This document shows positions 40,130 to 47,684 of a DNA stretch of 64,000 bases, piece after piece. Both the position numbers and the translations under genes were made by a program. Each line of letters starts with the position of its first letter. The stretch's first letter is position 1. This DNA comes from Tropicimonas isoalkanivorans (lineage in GTDB: Bacteria > Pseudomonadota > Alphaproteobacteria > Rhodobacterales > Rhodobacteraceae). Location of the stretch: the NCBI RefSeq assembly GCF_900112335.1, contig NZ_FOLG01000002.1, positions 1 to 64,000 on the forward strand, written 5' to 3'. Below the pieces are notes generated by a model that ran no database searches, was not told where the DNA came from, and saw only the letters and a program-made list of their open reading frames with translations.

Positions 40130-40606
40130 TCAAGCCTCCGCACGTCTTCTCTCGTCCTTCGCGCGAAAGCTGTCCAATATGAGCAGCGTGGCGCCACAGA
40201 CCACCGCCACGTCAGCAAGGTTGAAGGCCGGCCAATGGTAGGCCCCCAGATGGAAATCGAGAAAGTCGGTGACCGCTTGAAAGCGCATCCGGTCAGCCAC
40301 ATTGCCCAGAGCGCCGCCGATGATCAGCCCAAGCGCTGCGCTGACCACCCGGCCTTGCGCTCGCCACAGCCAGACGGAAAGCCACGCCACTATCGCGAAA
40401 GCGAGCAGAACCAGAGCCCACCAGGGCACGATCCCGCTGAGCATCCCGAAACTGACACCGCGGTTTTCCACGAGGACAAGGTTCAGAACGGGGAGCAACT
40501 CAAGGCCGTTCGCCAAGGCCGGCGAGCGAAGGGCGAAGGCCTTGCTGCCCTGGTCCAGAGCGAACGCCGCTACAGCGCAGGCTATGCCAACCCCGCGGAC
40601 GTTCAT
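40130..40606 (-). CDS. lspA: Lipoprotein signal peptidase (signal peptidase II)
   Basis: A 158-residue protein with four transmembrane segments. The conserved regions are FALDQGSKA, VENRGVSFGML, GGALGNVADRMRFQAVTDFLDFHLGAYHWPAFNLADVAV, including both catalytic Asp residues (NVADR and FNLAD). It cleaves signal peptides of prolipoproteins. Its ATG overlaps the transporter stop by four bases. Accessory lspA copies are known beside metal transporters in mobile resistance islands. Confidence 0.92.
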   Translation of the reverse strand: MNVRGVGIACAVAAFALDQGSKAFALRSPALANGLELLPVLNLVLVENRGVSFGMLSGIVPWWALVLLAFAIVAWLSVWLWRAQGRVVSAALGLIIGGALGNVADRMRFQAVTDFLDFHLGAYHWPAFNLADVAVVCGATLLILDSFRAKDERRRAEA

Positions 40607-41475
40607 GCAACCTCCCGCAGGTCGGCTCTCGCATCCCGGATGATCGACGATGACGAATGCAGGAACAGTCCGGCTATGATGGCCGCGACAACGAGATCGG
40701 GCCAGGCTGTCCCCGTCCAGGCGACCAGACCCGCCGCCACGACGACCGCCGCATTTCCTATGGCGTCGTTGCGTGAGAACAGCCAGACCGCCCGCACATT
40801 GGCGTCCCCGGTCCTGTGCGGCAGAAGCGGAAGAACCGCGACCACGTTGACGACGAGTGCGATCACGGCGAAGAGACCCATCAGCCCGGCTTCGGGCTGC
40901 TGCTGCACCAGCACGCGGTAGGCCGTGTTGGCGAGGACCCCGAGACCGAGCGCGCCAAGAAAAAGGCCTTGGATCATGGCGGAACGGGCGCGCCAGACCA
41001 GACTCCATCCGATCGCGAGCACCCCGAGGAACGTGATCAGGCCGTCACCGAGGAAATCGAGCGCATCGGCTTTCAGCGCCTGCGAGCCGGAGATGAACCC
41101 GCCGACCATCTCGATGACGCCGTAGCCGACATTCAGCAGAATGACGATCCACAGTGCTCGCCTGTAGGCTGGCGTGATGTGGCTCAAGTCCTTCGGGAGA
41201 TCGTCGAGGTCGCCTTCGTGATCGACATTGAGGCCGTCCAGACGGTCCAGCCGGTAGCCGATCCCCGCAACGGCGCGCTCCACTTCCGGCAGCTGCACGC
41301 CCGGATCGGACACATGCAGCGTCATGACCTGCGTTGCGGTCGAGACCTTCACTGCCTCCACGCCGACCGATCGAACCGCTTTCTCGATCTTTGCGGCGCA
41401 GGAGGGGCAGTCCATCCCTGTGACGCGATACCGGGCCATCTCTTCGGCATTGTGGATCAGGTCTGGGCTGCTCAT
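40603..41475 (-). CDS. Cation diffusion facilitator-like transporter with N-terminal HMA domain (copy 2)
   Basis: A 290-residue protein. Residues about 13-78 form an intact heavy-metal-associated domain, ARYRVTGMDCPSCAAKIEKAVRSVGV, with the metal-binding CxxC. The membrane part has LKADALDFLGDG in TM2 and FSRNDAIGNAAVV in TM5, as in copy 1 at 4.9 kb. Overall similarity between the two copies is high across the whole length. It probably exports Zn, Cd, Co or Pb. Divergent from its own ArsR-type regulator, it heads the operon with lspA, CYP152 and the antiporter. Confidence 0.88.
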   Translation of the reverse strand: MSSPDLIHNAEEMARYRVTGMDCPSCAAKIEKAVRSVGVEAVKVSTATQVMTLHVSDPGVQLPEVERAVAGIGYRLDRLDGLNVDHEGDLDDLPKDLSHITPAYRRALWIVILLNVGYGVIEMVGGFISGSQALKADALDFLGDGLITFLGVLAIGWSLVWRARSAMIQGLFLGALGLGVLANTAYRVLVQQQPEAGLMGLFAVIALVVNVVAVLPLLPHRTGDANVRAVWLFSRNDAIGNAAVVVAAGLVAWTGTAWPDLVVAAIIAGLFLHSSSSIIRDARADLREVA

Positions 41476-41523
41476 TAGACTCTTCCTATCATTGGCACGA
41501 ATAAGGTATCACTGAGGGCTGAT

Positions 41524-41871
41524 ATGTCTAGTGTAGAAATCCAATCCGGGGATAGGGAAGACTCCGAGGTCTGCCTGAAGCGGGCCAAGCTTCTTAGGGG
41601 CTTCGCCGATTCCTCCCGACTGGCAATTCTTCAGGCGCTGAGGGACGGTCCTCTGTCGGTGGGGGAGATCGTCAGAGCGACAGGTCTCTCGCAACCCAAC
41701 GCGTCGAACCACCTACGCTGCCTGAGCGAATGCGGTCTGGCGGTGGGAGAGCAACGGGGACGTCACGTCCATTACCGCTTGACTGACCCGCGGATTTCCC
41801 AGCTGCTTGAGCTCCTGGACGAAGTACTGACCGGCGTGGCGACTGGGGTTGAGAATTGCCAGAACTACTAG
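41524..41871 (+). CDS. ArsR/SmtB-family repressor (copy 2)
   Basis: A 115-residue winged-helix protein (AKLLRGFADSSRLAILQALRDGPLSVGEIVRATGLSQPNASNHLRCLSECGLAVGEQRGRHVHYRLTDPRI). It is a paralogue of the regulator at 4.5 kb, sharing the NHLRCLSECGL recognition/metal segment. It is divergent from the transporter. The 48-bp intergenic region shows no perfect dyad like that of copy 1, so the operator differs or is degenerate. Confidence 0.88.
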   Translation: MSSVEIQSGDREDSEVCLKRAKLLRGFADSSRLAILQALRDGPLSVGEIVRATGLSQPNASNHLRCLSECGLAVGEQRGRHVHYRLTDPRISQLLELLDEVLTGVATGVENCQNY

Positions 41872-41899
41872 CCCGCAAGTACATATGCTGCCCGCTCGT

Positions 41900-42631
41900 T
41901 CAGCCGATCCGCGCAAGGACCGGGAAGGCGTCCAGGAGCCAGTAGGCCAGTGCACTTAGCCGACCAGTCACCATGGCCAGCCCCATCAGGATCATGACGC
42001 CTCCCGCAGCCTGATTCAGGCGGCGACCCCAACGACCAATGCCCCGCAGCTTGCCGGCAATGGCGTCGGTGAAGCCCGCAACAATGAGAAATGGGATGCC
42101 GAGACCCGCCGAATAGAACGAGAGCAGAGTGATCCCGTCGGCGACGGTTGAACTGGCTGCGCTGGCCGTGAGAATGGCGCCTAGGATCGGACCAATGCAC
42201 GGCGTCCAGCCGAACCCGAAGGCAAGCCCGAGGACGTAAGAGGAGACCGGTTTCCCGCCCGGGAGGTCGAGATGGAAGCGCATATCCCGTTCCATGGCCG
42301 AGAAGCGCGCAGCTCCGATCATGAACAATCCAAACAGGATCACAATCCCACCACCGATGATGTTGAGCTCGTAGCGCCAGCGCAGCAGCGCCTGACCGAG
42401 CGCCGTGGCGGAGGCGCCGAGTGCAATAAAGATCGTGGAGAAGCCGAGGACAAAGCAGAGGCTGAGCCACACCGCCTGCCTCCTCGACGGCGCCTTCTTG
42501 CCGGAGACCGTTCGCCCGGCGACGTAGGAGACGTAGCCGGGAACGAGCGGCAGGACGCAAGGCGACAAGAAGGAGATCGCGCCCGCCAGCAGTGCTGCCG
42601 AAACCCCAAGGAGGGAAAGGTCGACCATCAT
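41900..42631 (-). CDS. CcdA/DsbD-type thiol-disulfide transport membrane protein
   Basis: A 243-residue protein with six transmembrane segments. The redox Cys pair is in FLSPCVLPLVPGYVSYVAG (TM1) and FGWTPCIGPILGAILT (TM4), the CcdA signature. It transfers electrons from cytoplasmic thioredoxin to periplasmic thiol proteins, here probably the Sco and TlpA/CcmG-like proteins of the same cluster. It is the last gene of a five-gene operon whose genes overlap by four bases each. Confidence 0.92.
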   Translation of the reverse strand: MMVDLSLLGVSAALLAGAISFLSPCVLPLVPGYVSYVAGRTVSGKKAPSRRQAVWLSLCFVLGFSTIFIALGASATALGQALLRWRYELNIIGGGIVILFGLFMIGAARFSAMERDMRFHLDLPGGKPVSSYVLGLAFGFGWTPCIGPILGAILTASAASSTVADGITLLSFYSAGLGIPFLIVAGFTDAIAGKLRGIGRWGRRLNQAAGGVMILMGLAMVTGRLSALAYWLLDAFPVLARIG

Positions 42632-43119
42632 GCGCCCGGCCGCAGTCCGAGAGCGCCTCGCGGGAGCCGCAGGGCCGCAAGGTAGGCGAAGGTGGGAACG
42701 ATCACCCACTGCAACAGCGGCGTGAGACCCGCGTCGAGGATCGGAACGACCGGCATGATCTCCCGATAGGCCCAGGCCGCTCGAACGACGATGTTCAGCC
42801 ATTCGCTGAAGACCGTGTAGGCGACGCCGAACGCCACAGCCACGACCAGAACCCGGCGTACCCGTTCAAAAGGCCACGTCGCATCCCCAACCAGGAAGAG
42901 CGACAAGAGCATCGTGCTCATTGCGATGAGAATGTCCCCACCCGTGCAATGCACGATCGCGAAGGCGATCTCGCCCCAGGTTCCCTCCAGCCAGATGGTG
43001 TATAAGGGGATGTGGCCGATCTCCCAGACCAGATGTGCGACGGCCGAGAACAGCACGTATCTCCGGAGAACCAGGAGCCAGTCTGGTGCGGATGCTCCGT
43101 GAGTGGCCGCGCTCGTCAT
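42628..43119 (-). CDS. Conserved four-helix membrane protein, unknown
   Basis: A 163-residue protein with four predicted membrane helices. Conserved-looking polar groups are AHLVWEIGHIPLYTIW, AIVHCTGGDILIAMSTM and FSEWLNIVVRAAWAY, with His and Glu residues within the membrane that could bind metal. Its ends overlap the Sco-like and CcdA genes by four bases. Function is unknown, but co-translation with copper-delivery proteins suggests a role in copper trafficking or membrane redox. Confidence 0.7.
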   Translation of the reverse strand: MTSAATHGASAPDWLLVLRRYVLFSAVAHLVWEIGHIPLYTIWLEGTWGEIAFAIVHCTGGDILIAMSTMLLSLFLVGDATWPFERVRRVLVVAVAFGVAYTVFSEWLNIVVRAAWAYREIMPVVPILDAGLTPLLQWVIVPTFAYLAALRLPRGALGLRPGA

Positions 43120-43727
43120 CTGACCAGCCCCAGGACACGATCCAGAAGACCCGGCTCGGGCGGGCGGACGTTGCTCAAGCCATTGATGTAGAGGACCATG
43201 TTCACATAGCCGAACTCCTCACCGTGGAAGATGCCGGCGTGACGCCCGCCGCGGTCGAGAACATGGGCCTCGGGGCTGATCTCTTCGCGCGAGGAAAGCT
43301 CGGCAAAGCGTGTCGCCAGGGAAGCGGCTGTGGCGCCGTTGGACGGGTCTACGGTGATGAGGTTTGACGCGGCCGGCTTCTCGCCGCCGTCGCCGCCCTC
43401 GGTAACCGCAACGAACGAAACCATGTCGCGCATCGGTGTGACGTTCACCGCCTCCCGGACCCGAGCGAGCAGCGCCTGCTGCGCGGCGCAGGGATCCCCG
43501 CAGCCTTCGGGCACGAAGCTCAGGACCACGATCTGATCCGAGAGACCGCCGAGATCGAACGGTTCGCCGGAACCATCCACGACGTCGAGTTCCGGCGGAC
43601 GCCGGACATCCGTGGCTTCGAAAGCAGGCTCCTTCTCCGCCACGGCTTCGTCGAGCCGGTCTTCTGGATGGTTGGCCAGGGCCGGCCCGGCAAAAAGCAG
43701 CACCACGAGGAAGATTACTGATTTCAT
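43116..43727 (-). CDS. Exported Sco/thioredoxin-like protein
   Basis: A 203-residue protein. A signal peptide (MKSVIFLVVLLFAGPALA) is followed by the thioredoxin-like fold VVDGSGEPFDLGGLSDQIVVLSFVPEGCGDPCAAQQALLARVREAV, where CGDPC replaces the CxxxC of Sco proteins, and VLDRGGRHAGIFHGEEFGYVNMVLYINGL. It is likely a periplasmic copper chaperone or thiol reductase for cytochrome oxidase assembly. It overlaps both neighbours by four bases. Confidence 0.75.
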   Translation of the reverse strand: MKSVIFLVVLLFAGPALANHPEDRLDEAVAEKEPAFEATDVRRPPELDVVDGSGEPFDLGGLSDQIVVLSFVPEGCGDPCAAQQALLARVREAVNVTPMRDMVSFVAVTEGGDGGEKPAASNLITVDPSNGATAASLATRFAELSSREEISPEAHVLDRGGRHAGIFHGEEFGYVNMVLYINGLSNVRPPEPGLLDRVLGLVR

Positions 43728-44167
43728 GGCCGTTCCTCCGTGGGGCCCATCGCACCGGGGCCGAGGACCGGAACGTCCACCGTCACATCGCCTGTGCCTT
43801 CGAAGACCAGCGTCATGGGGAAGCTCTCCCCCTCCTCGAGCTTCCGCGAAAGGTCCATCAGCATCAGGTGCGAGTCGCCTGGGGCAAGCGTCACTGGTGT
43901 ACCGGGAGAAACGTCCAGTTCTTCGATGTGCACCATGCGGGTGACGCCCGCAGAATCGGTCGCGACTCCGTGGAGCATCACGTGTCCGGCCACCGGGCTC
44001 GTCACTTCGAGCAACCGATCGGGCGCATCGCTGGTCAAGGTGAGGTACGCGGCGCTTGGCCGCGAGGCGAGAACGCTGGCGCGGGCCCAAGGGTCGGTGA
44101 CAATGATCTCGGCCTGCGCTGCCAGCGGCCAGGCGAAGGTAAGGAGGGATGCGGTGAGCAACTTCAT
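43724..44167 (-). CDS. Periplasmic copper chaperone PCuAC
   Basis: A 147-residue protein with signal peptide (MKLLTASLLTFAWPLAAQA). The copper motif H(M)x10Mx21HxM appears as GHVMLHGVATDSAGVTRMVHIEEL ... GDSHLMLMDL. PCuAC carries Cu(I) to the CuA site of cytochrome oxidase and also helps copper tolerance. It lies between two Sco-type genes with four-base overlaps. Confidence 0.92.
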   Translation of the reverse strand: MKLLTASLLTFAWPLAAQAEIIVTDPWARASVLASRPSAAYLTLTSDAPDRLLEVTSPVAGHVMLHGVATDSAGVTRMVHIEELDVSPGTPVTLAPGDSHLMLMDLSRKLEEGESFPMTLVFEGTGDVTVDVPVLGPGAMGPTEERP

Positions 44168-44820
44168 TCCTGCTGTTCTTCCTTTGCGATCTGCATGAGG
44201 ATTTCCTCGGCGACGGCTTCAGGCGGCTGGTCGCGTTCCTGAAAGACAGCCTCGAACCGCCCGTCTGGATCCATCAAGTAGATGTGGCCGGCATGCGCCA
44301 TCATGTAGCCGTCGGGCGCGGTCTTCTCCTCGACCCGCTCGTACCAGGTTCGGAAGGCTTGCGCCGCCTCGGCCACCTGCGCCTCGGTCCCGGTCAGGCC
44401 GACAAGGCGGGGATGGAAGGCGGAGACGTATTCGGCCATCACCGGAACCGTGTCGCGCACCGGATCGACGGTGATGAAGAGCTGCGCCACACGGTCTGCC
44501 TGAGGGCCAAGCAGATCAAGCACGCTTGCCATGTAGGCCAGCGTCGTCGGGCAAATGTCCGGGCAGTGGGTGAAGCCGAAGAATACAAGCTGCCATCTTC
44601 CGGCGAAGTCGGCCTCCGTCACGGCACGGCCGGTATGTTCCATCAGCGCGAACTCCGAGCGGATGTCCGCTTCTCCGACAGAAGTCGCTCGGGGTGCTGG
44701 CGGCGCCATGTACGTGCGCACCGTCAGCGCGCCGCCTGCCAGGAGCAGGAGAGCAGCCGCGCCGGCCCAGAGCGCCAGCCGGACGTGCCGGAGAGTTTGC
44801 GTGGTGGGTTTTGAAATCAT
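44164..44820 (-). CDS. Sco1/SenC family copper chaperone
   Basis: A 218-residue membrane-anchored protein. One N-terminal transmembrane helix (LALWAGAAALLLLAGGALTV) is followed by the Sco fold with FFGFTHCPDICPTTLAYMASVL (copper-binding CPDIC), LFITVDPVRDTV and the distal His in YMMAHAGHIYLMD. It delivers copper or reduces the CuA site in cytochrome c oxidase. First gene of the sco-PCuAC-sco-like-membrane protein-ccdA operon. Confidence 0.93.
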   Translation of the reverse strand: MISKPTTQTLRHVRLALWAGAAALLLLAGGALTVRTYMAPPAPRATSVGEADIRSEFALMEHTGRAVTEADFAGRWQLVFFGFTHCPDICPTTLAYMASVLDLLGPQADRVAQLFITVDPVRDTVPVMAEYVSAFHPRLVGLTGTEAQVAEAAQAFRTWYERVEEKTAPDGYMMAHAGHIYLMDPDGRFEAVFQERDQPPEAVAEEILMQIAKEEQQE

Positions 44821-44869
44821 TGTCCAACTCGGGATGGTCCGCCCGGGCCGGAACCCGGGCGGAGTGGTG

Positions 44870-45157
44870 TCAGCCGTCCTGCGGCTCGGCTTCCGGGGCC
44901 TGCATCTGGTCGGTCTTGGCCTGCATCATCTCGGTGCAGGCCTCCATCATCGGTCCCATTTTCTGCATCATCTCCATCATCGGCATCATGCCCTCCATAC
45001 CGGACATATTCCCGCCCATCATGTTTCCGGGCATGCCGTCCTGGTTCTGCATCGTCTGACCCGATGGCTGGTCCCCGGCCTCCTGAGCGAGGGCGGCCGT
45101 GGTCAGGAGCGCCGCCAGAGCGGTCGCGGCAAAGCCGAGCTTGCGTGTGGTATTCAT
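44870..45157 (-). CDS. Met-rich periplasmic protein
   Basis: A 95-residue protein with signal peptide (MNTTRKLGFAATALAALLTTAALA). The mature part is dominated by methionines (GMPGNMMGGNMSGMEGMMPMMEMMQKMGPMMEACTEMMQ), a pattern that binds Cu(I) in several unrelated proteins. It has one Cys. It is probably a periplasmic copper sponge or chaperone; no family is recognised. Confidence 0.75.
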   Translation of the reverse strand: MNTTRKLGFAATALAALLTTAALAQEAGDQPSGQTMQNQDGMPGNMMGGNMSGMEGMMPMMEMMQKMGPMMEACTEMMQAKTDQMQAPEAEPQDG

Positions 45158-45182
45158 TGTCGTCTCCTTCAGGGTTTTGGGT

Positions 45183-45458
45183 TCAGTTCTTCGTCGGGTC
45201 CGGCTCTCCGGCCGGATTGCTCTTGCTCGTGCAAGATTTCGAGCCGCCCATCATGCAGAGCCCCAGCCCGCACATCACGGCGCAAGGTGCGAGGCTCAGG
45301 ATCAGCGGCGCCGCACCCACGGCGGTGAGCCAGCCCCAGTTGAAGGCGATACCTGCGCCGATCAGCGCCATCGCGGCGAGCATCAGGCCTCGACGGCCTA
45401 GCGGCAGTCGCAGCGGGACGGCCCGTCGCGTTGCCGGCATGGTTGTCGTCTCGGTCAT
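45183..45458 (-). CDS. Small Cys-containing membrane protein, unknown
   Basis: A 91-residue protein. The N-terminus is basic, and two transmembrane segments follow (GLMLAAMALIGAGIAFNWGWLTAVG and LILSLAPCAVMCGLGLCMMGG). The second helix carries CxxxC and a Cys-Met-Met, potential Cu or Hg ligands; a KSCTSKS tail follows. Similar short proteins occur beside copper and mercury genes. It starts four bases after the ancestral stop of the TlpA gene. Confidence 0.7.
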   Translation of the reverse strand: MTETTTMPATRRAVPLRLPLGRRGLMLAAMALIGAGIAFNWGWLTAVGAAPLILSLAPCAVMCGLGLCMMGGSKSCTSKSNPAGEPDPTKN

Positions 45459-45518
45459 GGCCTATTGGCTCCTTTCGTCGATGAGGGACTGGATTTGGGC
45501 GACGGCTTCAGGGCTGTC

Positions 45519-45983
45519 TCATTGGGCCGGGCCGGCAAGGCGACCGCGCTCGTGCCCCGCGCGGTCGATCAGGATCGTCGTCGGCAGCCCCACCACGGCG
45601 AAGGCAAGCATCGCGCGAATGTTCTCGGCGAAGTACATGTCGAGGTGACGAACGCCTATCTCTTCGTAGAAGCGGCGCACGGGCTCGAGTCCCGCCCGAT
45701 CGATCGATAGCGGCACGACGTGGAAGTCCGGCCCCCCAAGGCGTGCTTGAAGCGCGTCGAGCGTCGGCATCTCCTCGCGGCAGGGTGCGCACCAGGTGGC
45801 CCAGATGTTCAGGAGCACGACGCGCCCTTCGAAGTCAGCAAGCGTCAGCTCGTGCCCGTCTCCGTCCACGAAAGGCGGCGACAGGAGATCGCGCGGAGCT
45901 CCATGCAGGGGCATCGTTGGCCGTGCGGCCGCGGGAGTCGCCGCGAGGGCCATCATTCCAGCGAGGAGTTCGCGACGCCTCAT
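45519..45983 (-). CDS. TlpA-like periplasmic thiol-disulfide oxidoreductase, truncated by a nonsense codon
   Basis: A 154-residue thioredoxin-fold protein with an N-terminal Tat/Sec-like signal (MRRRELLAGMMALAATPAAA). The active site is LNIWATWCAPCREEMP, the cis-Pro GLPTTILIDRAG. The frame ends ...GRLAGPAQ followed by TGA. The same frame then continues DSPEAVAQIQSLIDERSQ to a TAG three bases before the next gene, which is exactly the usual TlpA ending after a Trp. A TGG to TGA change has thus removed about 19 residues. The fold core remains, so partial activity is possible. Confidence 0.88.
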   Translation of the reverse strand: MRRRELLAGMMALAATPAAARPTMPLHGAPRDLLSPPFVDGDGHELTLADFEGRVVLLNIWATWCAPCREEMPTLDALQARLGGPDFHVVPLSIDRAGLEPVRRFYEEIGVRHLDMYFAENIRAMLAFAVVGLPTTILIDRAGHERGRLAGPAQ

Positions 45984-46558
45984 GAGCCGCGCTCCGACTG
46001 CAACCGGCGCACGACCGGCAGGATGTCGTTCTCAAACACGCGCCTGTCGAAGGGGCCGACGTGCTTGTAGGCGATGCGTCCTTCGGCATCGATCACGAAG
46101 GTCTCCGGCAGTCCGTAGACGCCCCAGTCGATGGCTACGCGTCCCGATCTGTCCGCTCCGATGCGCGTGAAGGGATCGCCGAGCTCTTCGAGAAAGGCCA
46201 GCGCCTCTTCGGGATCGTCCTTGTAGTTGATCCCGTAGATCGGGACGGTGCCTGCTTCGGCCAGTTCCACGAGAAGCGGGTTCTCCGTGCGGCAGGGAAC
46301 GCACCACGATGCCCACACATTGACGAGGGAAACCCGGCCCTGCAGGTCAGCCGAGGACAGGCCATCCTGCCGCCCTTCGATTGGCGAGAGCGCGAACTCC
46401 GGGACCTGCTTTCCGATCAGCGTCGAGGGCAATCGCTCGTCGTTGTTCCAGAGGCCCCAGTAGAAGGCCGCGGCCAGCACGCCGAACACCGCCAGCGGCA
46501 AAAGCAGAACCAGCCGGCTCCCCCGGCGTCGAGGCTCTTGCTCGACATCCTCGCTCAT
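45980..46558 (-). CDS. CcmG/DsbE-like periplasmic thioredoxin
   Basis: A 192-residue protein. An N-terminal membrane anchor (LVLLLPLAVFGVLAAAFYWGLW) and KQVPEFALSP precede the active site VNVWASWCVPCRTENP. GINYKDDPEEALAFLEELGDPF and GVYGLPETFVIDAEGRIAYKHVGPF are the DsbE signatures. It reduces apocytochrome c haem-binding cysteines, or here keeps copper chaperones reduced. It overlaps the cytochrome c gene and the TlpA gene by four bases. Confidence 0.92.
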   Translation of the reverse strand: MSEDVEQEPRRRGSRLVLLLPLAVFGVLAAAFYWGLWNNDERLPSTLIGKQVPEFALSPIEGRQDGLSSADLQGRVSLVNVWASWCVPCRTENPLLVELAEAGTVPIYGINYKDDPEEALAFLEELGDPFTRIGADRSGRVAIDWGVYGLPETFVIDAEGRIAYKHVGPFDRRVFENDILPVVRRLQSERGS

Positions 46559-47040
46559 GATCCGCCCTCGTCGTTTGCGGTGACGTCCGCCTGAAAGGCA
46601 CGCTGGCGGTCCGGCCATGTGCTCTTGATGAAAGCGAGCACCGCCCGGATCTCCGCGTCCGTCAGCACGCCCTCGAAGGCGGGCATGTCGCTCTCGTAGC
46701 CCGGCACGACGCCGCCGACCCCGAGCTTCGTGATGGTGAAGAGCTGCCGGTCGGCATGGTGCCAGGTATGCCCGGTCTCGTCGTGCGGCGGAGCCGGCAT
46801 GCGGCCGCTGTCGAGCCGGCGCTTCCAGTCGGGTTGACCCTCGAGATCGGCGCCGTGGCACGACGCGCAGTTCGCAGCATAGAGGTCCTGCCCAAGGGCG
46901 AGTTCGTCCGCCGTCACGGGCTCGCCGAGGAAGGTCACGCCGTCCATGTGCGCCTCGCCACCCTGCTGTTGCGCAAGCGCGGCGATGGCCGCCAGGCCCG
47001 CAACAGCGGCGCCGAAAAGGACGGTCGCTTTGCGCTTCAT
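46555..47040 (-). CDS. Class I c-type cytochrome
   Basis: A 161-residue exported protein (MKRKATVLFGAAVAGLAAIAALAQ signal). The haem site is GQDLYAANCASCHGADLEGQPDW and the axial Met is in YESDMPAFEGVLTDAEIRAVLAFIKSTWP. It also has a His-rich loop (HDETGHTWHHADRQLF) that might bind metal. It probably carries electrons in the periplasm and is matured with help of the CcmG-like neighbour. Confidence 0.92.
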   Translation of the reverse strand: MKRKATVLFGAAVAGLAAIAALAQQQGGEAHMDGVTFLGEPVTADELALGQDLYAANCASCHGADLEGQPDWKRRLDSGRMPAPPHDETGHTWHHADRQLFTITKLGVGGVVPGYESDMPAFEGVLTDAEIRAVLAFIKSTWPDRQRAFQADVTANDEGGS

Positions 47041-47165
47041 CGCGGCCCTCGCAGGTATTGCACCAGCGCCACGAGGCTGAGGACGAGGACTACGACGACC
47101 AGAAGCAGCACCAGCCCGCCACCGATCATCATCGCGCCCATCATTGGCCCGTTCATCATTCCCAT
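47037..47165 (-). CDS. 42-residue Met-rich single-pass membrane peptide
   Basis: MGMMNGPMMGAMMIGGGLVLLLVVVVLVLSLV... is a short peptide with seven methionines before one transmembrane helix and a basic C-terminus (QYLRGPR). The ATG lies four bases before the DUF411 stop and the TGA overlaps the cytochrome c ATG, so operon packing supports it. A Met-rich N-terminus and location suggest a small copper-handling membrane component. Confidence 0.6.
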   Translation of the reverse strand: MGMMNGPMMGAMMIGGGLVLLLVVVVLVLSLVALVQYLRGPR

Positions 47166-47169
47166 GCAC

Positions 47170-47673
47170 TCACTCATCGGAATAGACGGTGACCCCGTCC
47201 TCGCCGAAGGCGTAGGTCTTCAGAGTGCCGGTCTTCTCGGGCGCCATGCCGGGCGCGTTCGCCGGCATGCCGGGGAGCGTGATGCCGGCAATCTCCGGAC
47301 GTTCCGTCACCAGCCGCTCGATGATCTCGGCGGGGACAAGGCCGCTGACGTAGTAGCCGTCGATCTCGGCCAAATGGCAGCCGAGTCCCTGCTCCGGCAC
47401 GCCTGCCTCGACGGAGCGCCGGTCGAAATTTGGGTCGTCGATGCGCGTCACCTGATAGCCGTTGCCTTCGAGGTATTCGGCGTAGGCGTCACAGCATCCG
47501 CAGCTCGGGTCGCGCCAGATCGTGATCTGTTTCGAGGGCACCGCCTGTTCCGTGGCGGCAGCATCAGTGGTGGTCGTCCGACCCGAGTCCTGTGCCGAGG
47601 ACAGCGTGGCGAAGGCGATGCCACCCGCGACCGCGACGGCTGCAATTGAGGTGAATGCAAGTGCGTTCTTCAT
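47170..47673 (-). CDS. DUF411 periplasmic copper-resistance protein
   Basis: A 167-residue exported protein. After a signal peptide (MKNALAFTSIAAVAVAGGIAFA) the core is ITIWRDPSCGCCDAYAEYLEGNGYQVTRID...GCHLAEIDGYYVSGLVPAEIIERLV...GITLPGMPANAPGM. The CGCC motif and the thioredoxin-like pattern define DUF411, linked to copper binding and resistance. Confidence 0.9.
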   Translation of the reverse strand: MKNALAFTSIAAVAVAGGIAFATLSSAQDSGRTTTTDAAATEQAVPSKQITIWRDPSCGCCDAYAEYLEGNGYQVTRIDDPNFDRRSVEAGVPEQGLGCHLAEIDGYYVSGLVPAEIIERLVTERPEIAGITLPGMPANAPGMAPEKTGTLKTYAFGEDGVTVYSDE

Positions 47674-47684
47674 GGTGAACTCCT

